From NCBI GenBank assembly GCA_964544365.1, contig CAZJCW010000215.1:1-7739 (forward strand): 7,739 nucleotides of DNA, written 5' to 3'. Shown here piece after piece: positions 6,346 through 7,739 of the stretch; position 1 is the first letter of the stretch, and each line of letters begins with the position of its first letter. This DNA is from Alsobacter sp964544365 (GTDB lineage Bacteria; Pseudomonadota; Alphaproteobacteria; Rhizobiales; Beijerinckiaceae). The notes below the pieces were generated by a model. It searched no databases. It had not been told where the DNA came from and worked only from the letters and a program-made list of their open reading frames with translations. A program made the translations under genes and the position numbers.

Positions 6346-7701
6346 TCAGGATCCGAGATGCGGCAGCGGGTCGACCGGAGTCGAACCCTTGCGGATCTCG
6401 AAGTGCAGTTGCGGCGTCGAGACATTGCCCGACTGGCCGGAGGTGGCGATGGTCTGCCCGCGCGTGACGGAGTCGCCGCGCTTCACCTTCAACTCGCCAT
6501 TGTGCGCGTAGGCCGTGACATAGCCGTTGGCGTGGCGGATGAGGACGAGATTGCCGTAGCCCTTCAACTCGCTGCCGGCGTAGGCGACCGTGCCTGCCTC
6601 AGCCGCCTTGACGGGCGTCCCCTCCGGCAGCGCGATGTTGATGCCGTCGTTGGAACCGCCGCCCTTGCCGCCGAAGCCGGCGATGACGCGGCCCTTGGCC
6701 GGCCAGCGGAAATCGGTCGGCGCTTCCTTGCTGATCGACGCGGTCTTCTCGGGATCGGGCTGCGGTGCCGCCGGTGAAGCGGCGACGGCCGGCTTGACGG
6801 GCTCGGCGGCCGGCTCGGTCTTCGCAGCCTCGGCCTTTGCGACCTGCACGGGCTTGGCCGGAGCCGCGACGGCGGCCGGCTTCGCCGCGGCCACGACGGG
6901 CTGCGCGGCGGGAGCAGGCTTCGCCGGTTCGACCTTGGCGACGGCAGCCGGCTTGGCCGGAACGGCCTTCGGAGCCTCGACCTTGACAGGCTCGACCTTG
7001 GCGACCCGGGCGGGCGCCGGCGCGGCGGGAGCGGCCGCCGCCGTCCGGACGGGAGCCGTCGAGGCGACGGGCTGGGCGCCCTTGACCAGCTGCATCCGCG
7101 CGCTTCCGACGGGCGCCGCGGCGGGCCTGGCCGTCGCAATGCTCGTCGGCACCGCTGCCTGCGCCGGGGCGGCCGGCGCATCGAGGGCGGTCGTGTGGTA
7201 GACGGGAATGATCATGCTCGCGCCCGGCGAGGGCTGGGCGGAACCGGAGAGGCCGTTCGCGGCCCGGATGGCCTGCTCGGGCACGCCGTAGCGGTTCGAG
7301 AGCGACTTGACCGTCTCTCCGGCGGCGACGGTGACGGTCGATCCGCCCTGCGCCGTCCATCCCTTGGCACCGGGCAGGGACACCGGCCGGGCGCCGGACA
7401 CCGCCGCCGGAGCGGCGGACGCGACCGAGACCGGAGCCGAAGAGAGCGGCGGCAGCGGGCTGGCGGAGACCGGCGACACGGGCGGGAGCGCCTGGCTCTG
7501 GACCGGGGCCGTCGGCGCCGCGACGACGCTCGCCGTCGTCTGCGGATCCATGCGGGCCGATGATGAGAAGGGGTTGCCGAACGGGCTTTCGGCGAAGCGC
7601 ATCGTGTCCGAACTGCAGGCCGCGGAGAGGCTGCCGATGAGGCAGACGAAACCGAAACGGGCGACAGAGCGATGGAAGGCGAAAGACTGACGCTGACTCA
7701 T
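6346..7701 (-). CDS. LysM-M23 (LytM) domain lipoprotein, NlpD-like, probable non-catalytic amidase activator
   Basis: A 451-residue envelope protein. A basic N-terminus and hydrophobic stretch (about 14-28) end in LSAAC, a relaxed lipobox with Cys29, so it is probably a lipoprotein. One LysM domain (about 122-167, TVTVAAGETVKSLSNRYGVP onward) should bind peptidoglycan. A long Ala/Pro/Lys linker (about 171-325) leads to the M23/LytM domain (330-446). The metal-site HxxxD reads NDGIN (351-355) and HxH reads QLH (431-433); only YAH (398-400) and His433 remain. This pattern, with YAGSELKGYGNLVLI and YAHN, resembles E. coli NlpD, which activates cell-division amidases without cutting peptidoglycan itself. 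The ATG at 7701 was chosen; an in-frame TTG at 7722 would add seven residues, and neither has a strong Shine-Dalgarno. In relatives the gene usually follows surE and pcm, which would lie beyond the window. Confidence 0.9.
   Translation of the reverse strand: MSQRQSFAFHRSVARFGFVCLIGSLSAACSSDTMRFAESPFGNPFSSSARMDPQTTASVVAAPTAPVQSQALPPVSPVSASPLPPLSSAPVSVASAAPAAVSGARPVSLPGAKGWTAQGGSTVTVAAGETVKSLSNRYGVPEQAIRAANGLSGSAQPSPGASMIIPVYHTTALDAPAAPAQAAVPTSIATARPAAAPVGSARMQLVKGAQPVASTAPVRTAAAAPAAPAPARVAKVEPVKVEAPKAVPAKPAAVAKVEPAKPAPAAQPVVAAAKPAAVAAPAKPVQVAKAEAAKTEPAAEPVKPAVAASPAAPQPDPEKTASISKEAPTDFRWPAKGRVIAGFGGKGGGSNDGINIALPEGTPVKAAEAGTVAYAGSELKGYGNLVLIRHANGYVTAYAHNGELKVKRGDSVTRGQTIATSGQSGNVSTPQLHFEIRKGSTPVDPLPHLGS
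6787..7026 (-). repeat. Imperfect Ala/Pro/Lys/Val-rich repeats encoding the linker of the M23 lipoprotein
   Basis: Residues about 226-305 of the M23 protein consist of degenerate units built on AKVEP and AKPAAV. AKVEP occurs at 234-238 and 255-259, and KPAAV at 250-254 and 274-278. In the DNA, GGCTTGGCCGG-type and CGACCTTGGCGAC-type words recur at irregular spacing. This is a flexible spacer between LysM and the LytM domain, able to reach from the outer membrane into the wall. Copy number is likely to vary between strains. Confidence 0.6.
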
Positions 7702-7739
7702 GATGGACCCGATCGAACGCAACAGAAGCCCCGGAAATT

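Noticed and set aside
6342..6355. Inverted repeat CGGATC-AG-GATCCG over the stop codon of the M23 gene
   Set aside because: The two-base loop prevents a good RNA hairpin and there is no second copy to suggest an operator. The stem at 6274-6306 is a better terminator.
6564..7360. Several open frames within the M23 gene encoding Ala/Thr- or Arg-rich products on both strands
   Set aside because: These arise from the repetitive Ala/Pro/Lys codons of the linker read in other frames.

Overview
The window is chromosomal DNA of very high G+C content. It most likely comes from an alphaproteobacterium, probably of the Rhizobiales/Hyphomicrobiales. That placement is an inference from protein character and from a gene order I recall for that group (M23 lipoprotein - DUF815 ATPase - yajC - secD - secF - Mth938-domain gene - phytoene-synthase-like gene - trmFO). 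I see no mobile elements, CRISPR arrays, tRNA or rRNA genes. Gene density is high, and no stretch over 300 bases lacks a gene.

Layout. Bases 1-872 (+) hold the 3' part of trmFO, a folate-dependent tRNA methyltransferase gene. Convergent to it, with 19 bases between the stops, is a five-gene minus-strand operon read from 5166 down to 892: yajC, secD, secF, a Mth938/NDUFAF3-like gene, and a phytoene/squalene-synthase-like gene resembling NDUFAF6. Gaps are 43 bases (yajC-secD), 13 bases (secD-secF), a 4-base ATGA overlap (secF-NDUFAF3-like) and 11 bases. A candidate sigma70-type promoter for the operon lies at 5230-5257. Divergent from yajC is a plus-strand AAA+ ATPase gene of the DUF815 type (5391-6260). 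Convergent to that, at 6346-7701 (-), is a LysM plus M23 (LytM) lipoprotein of NlpD type. A 14-bp hairpin between these two genes looks like a terminator for the latter.

How the genes fit together. YajC, SecD and SecF form the accessory module of the Sec translocon, which uses the proton gradient to drive late export steps. The two downstream genes resemble mitochondrial complex I assembly factors (NDUFAF3 and NDUFAF6). The NDUFAF6-like protein has lost most of the aspartates that phytoene/squalene synthases need, so it is probably not a prenyl synthase. The operon may therefore join membrane protein translocation to assembly of respiratory complex I; this is the most interesting feature here. 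The M23 protein also lacks most metal ligands and is probably an amidase activator rather than a peptidase.
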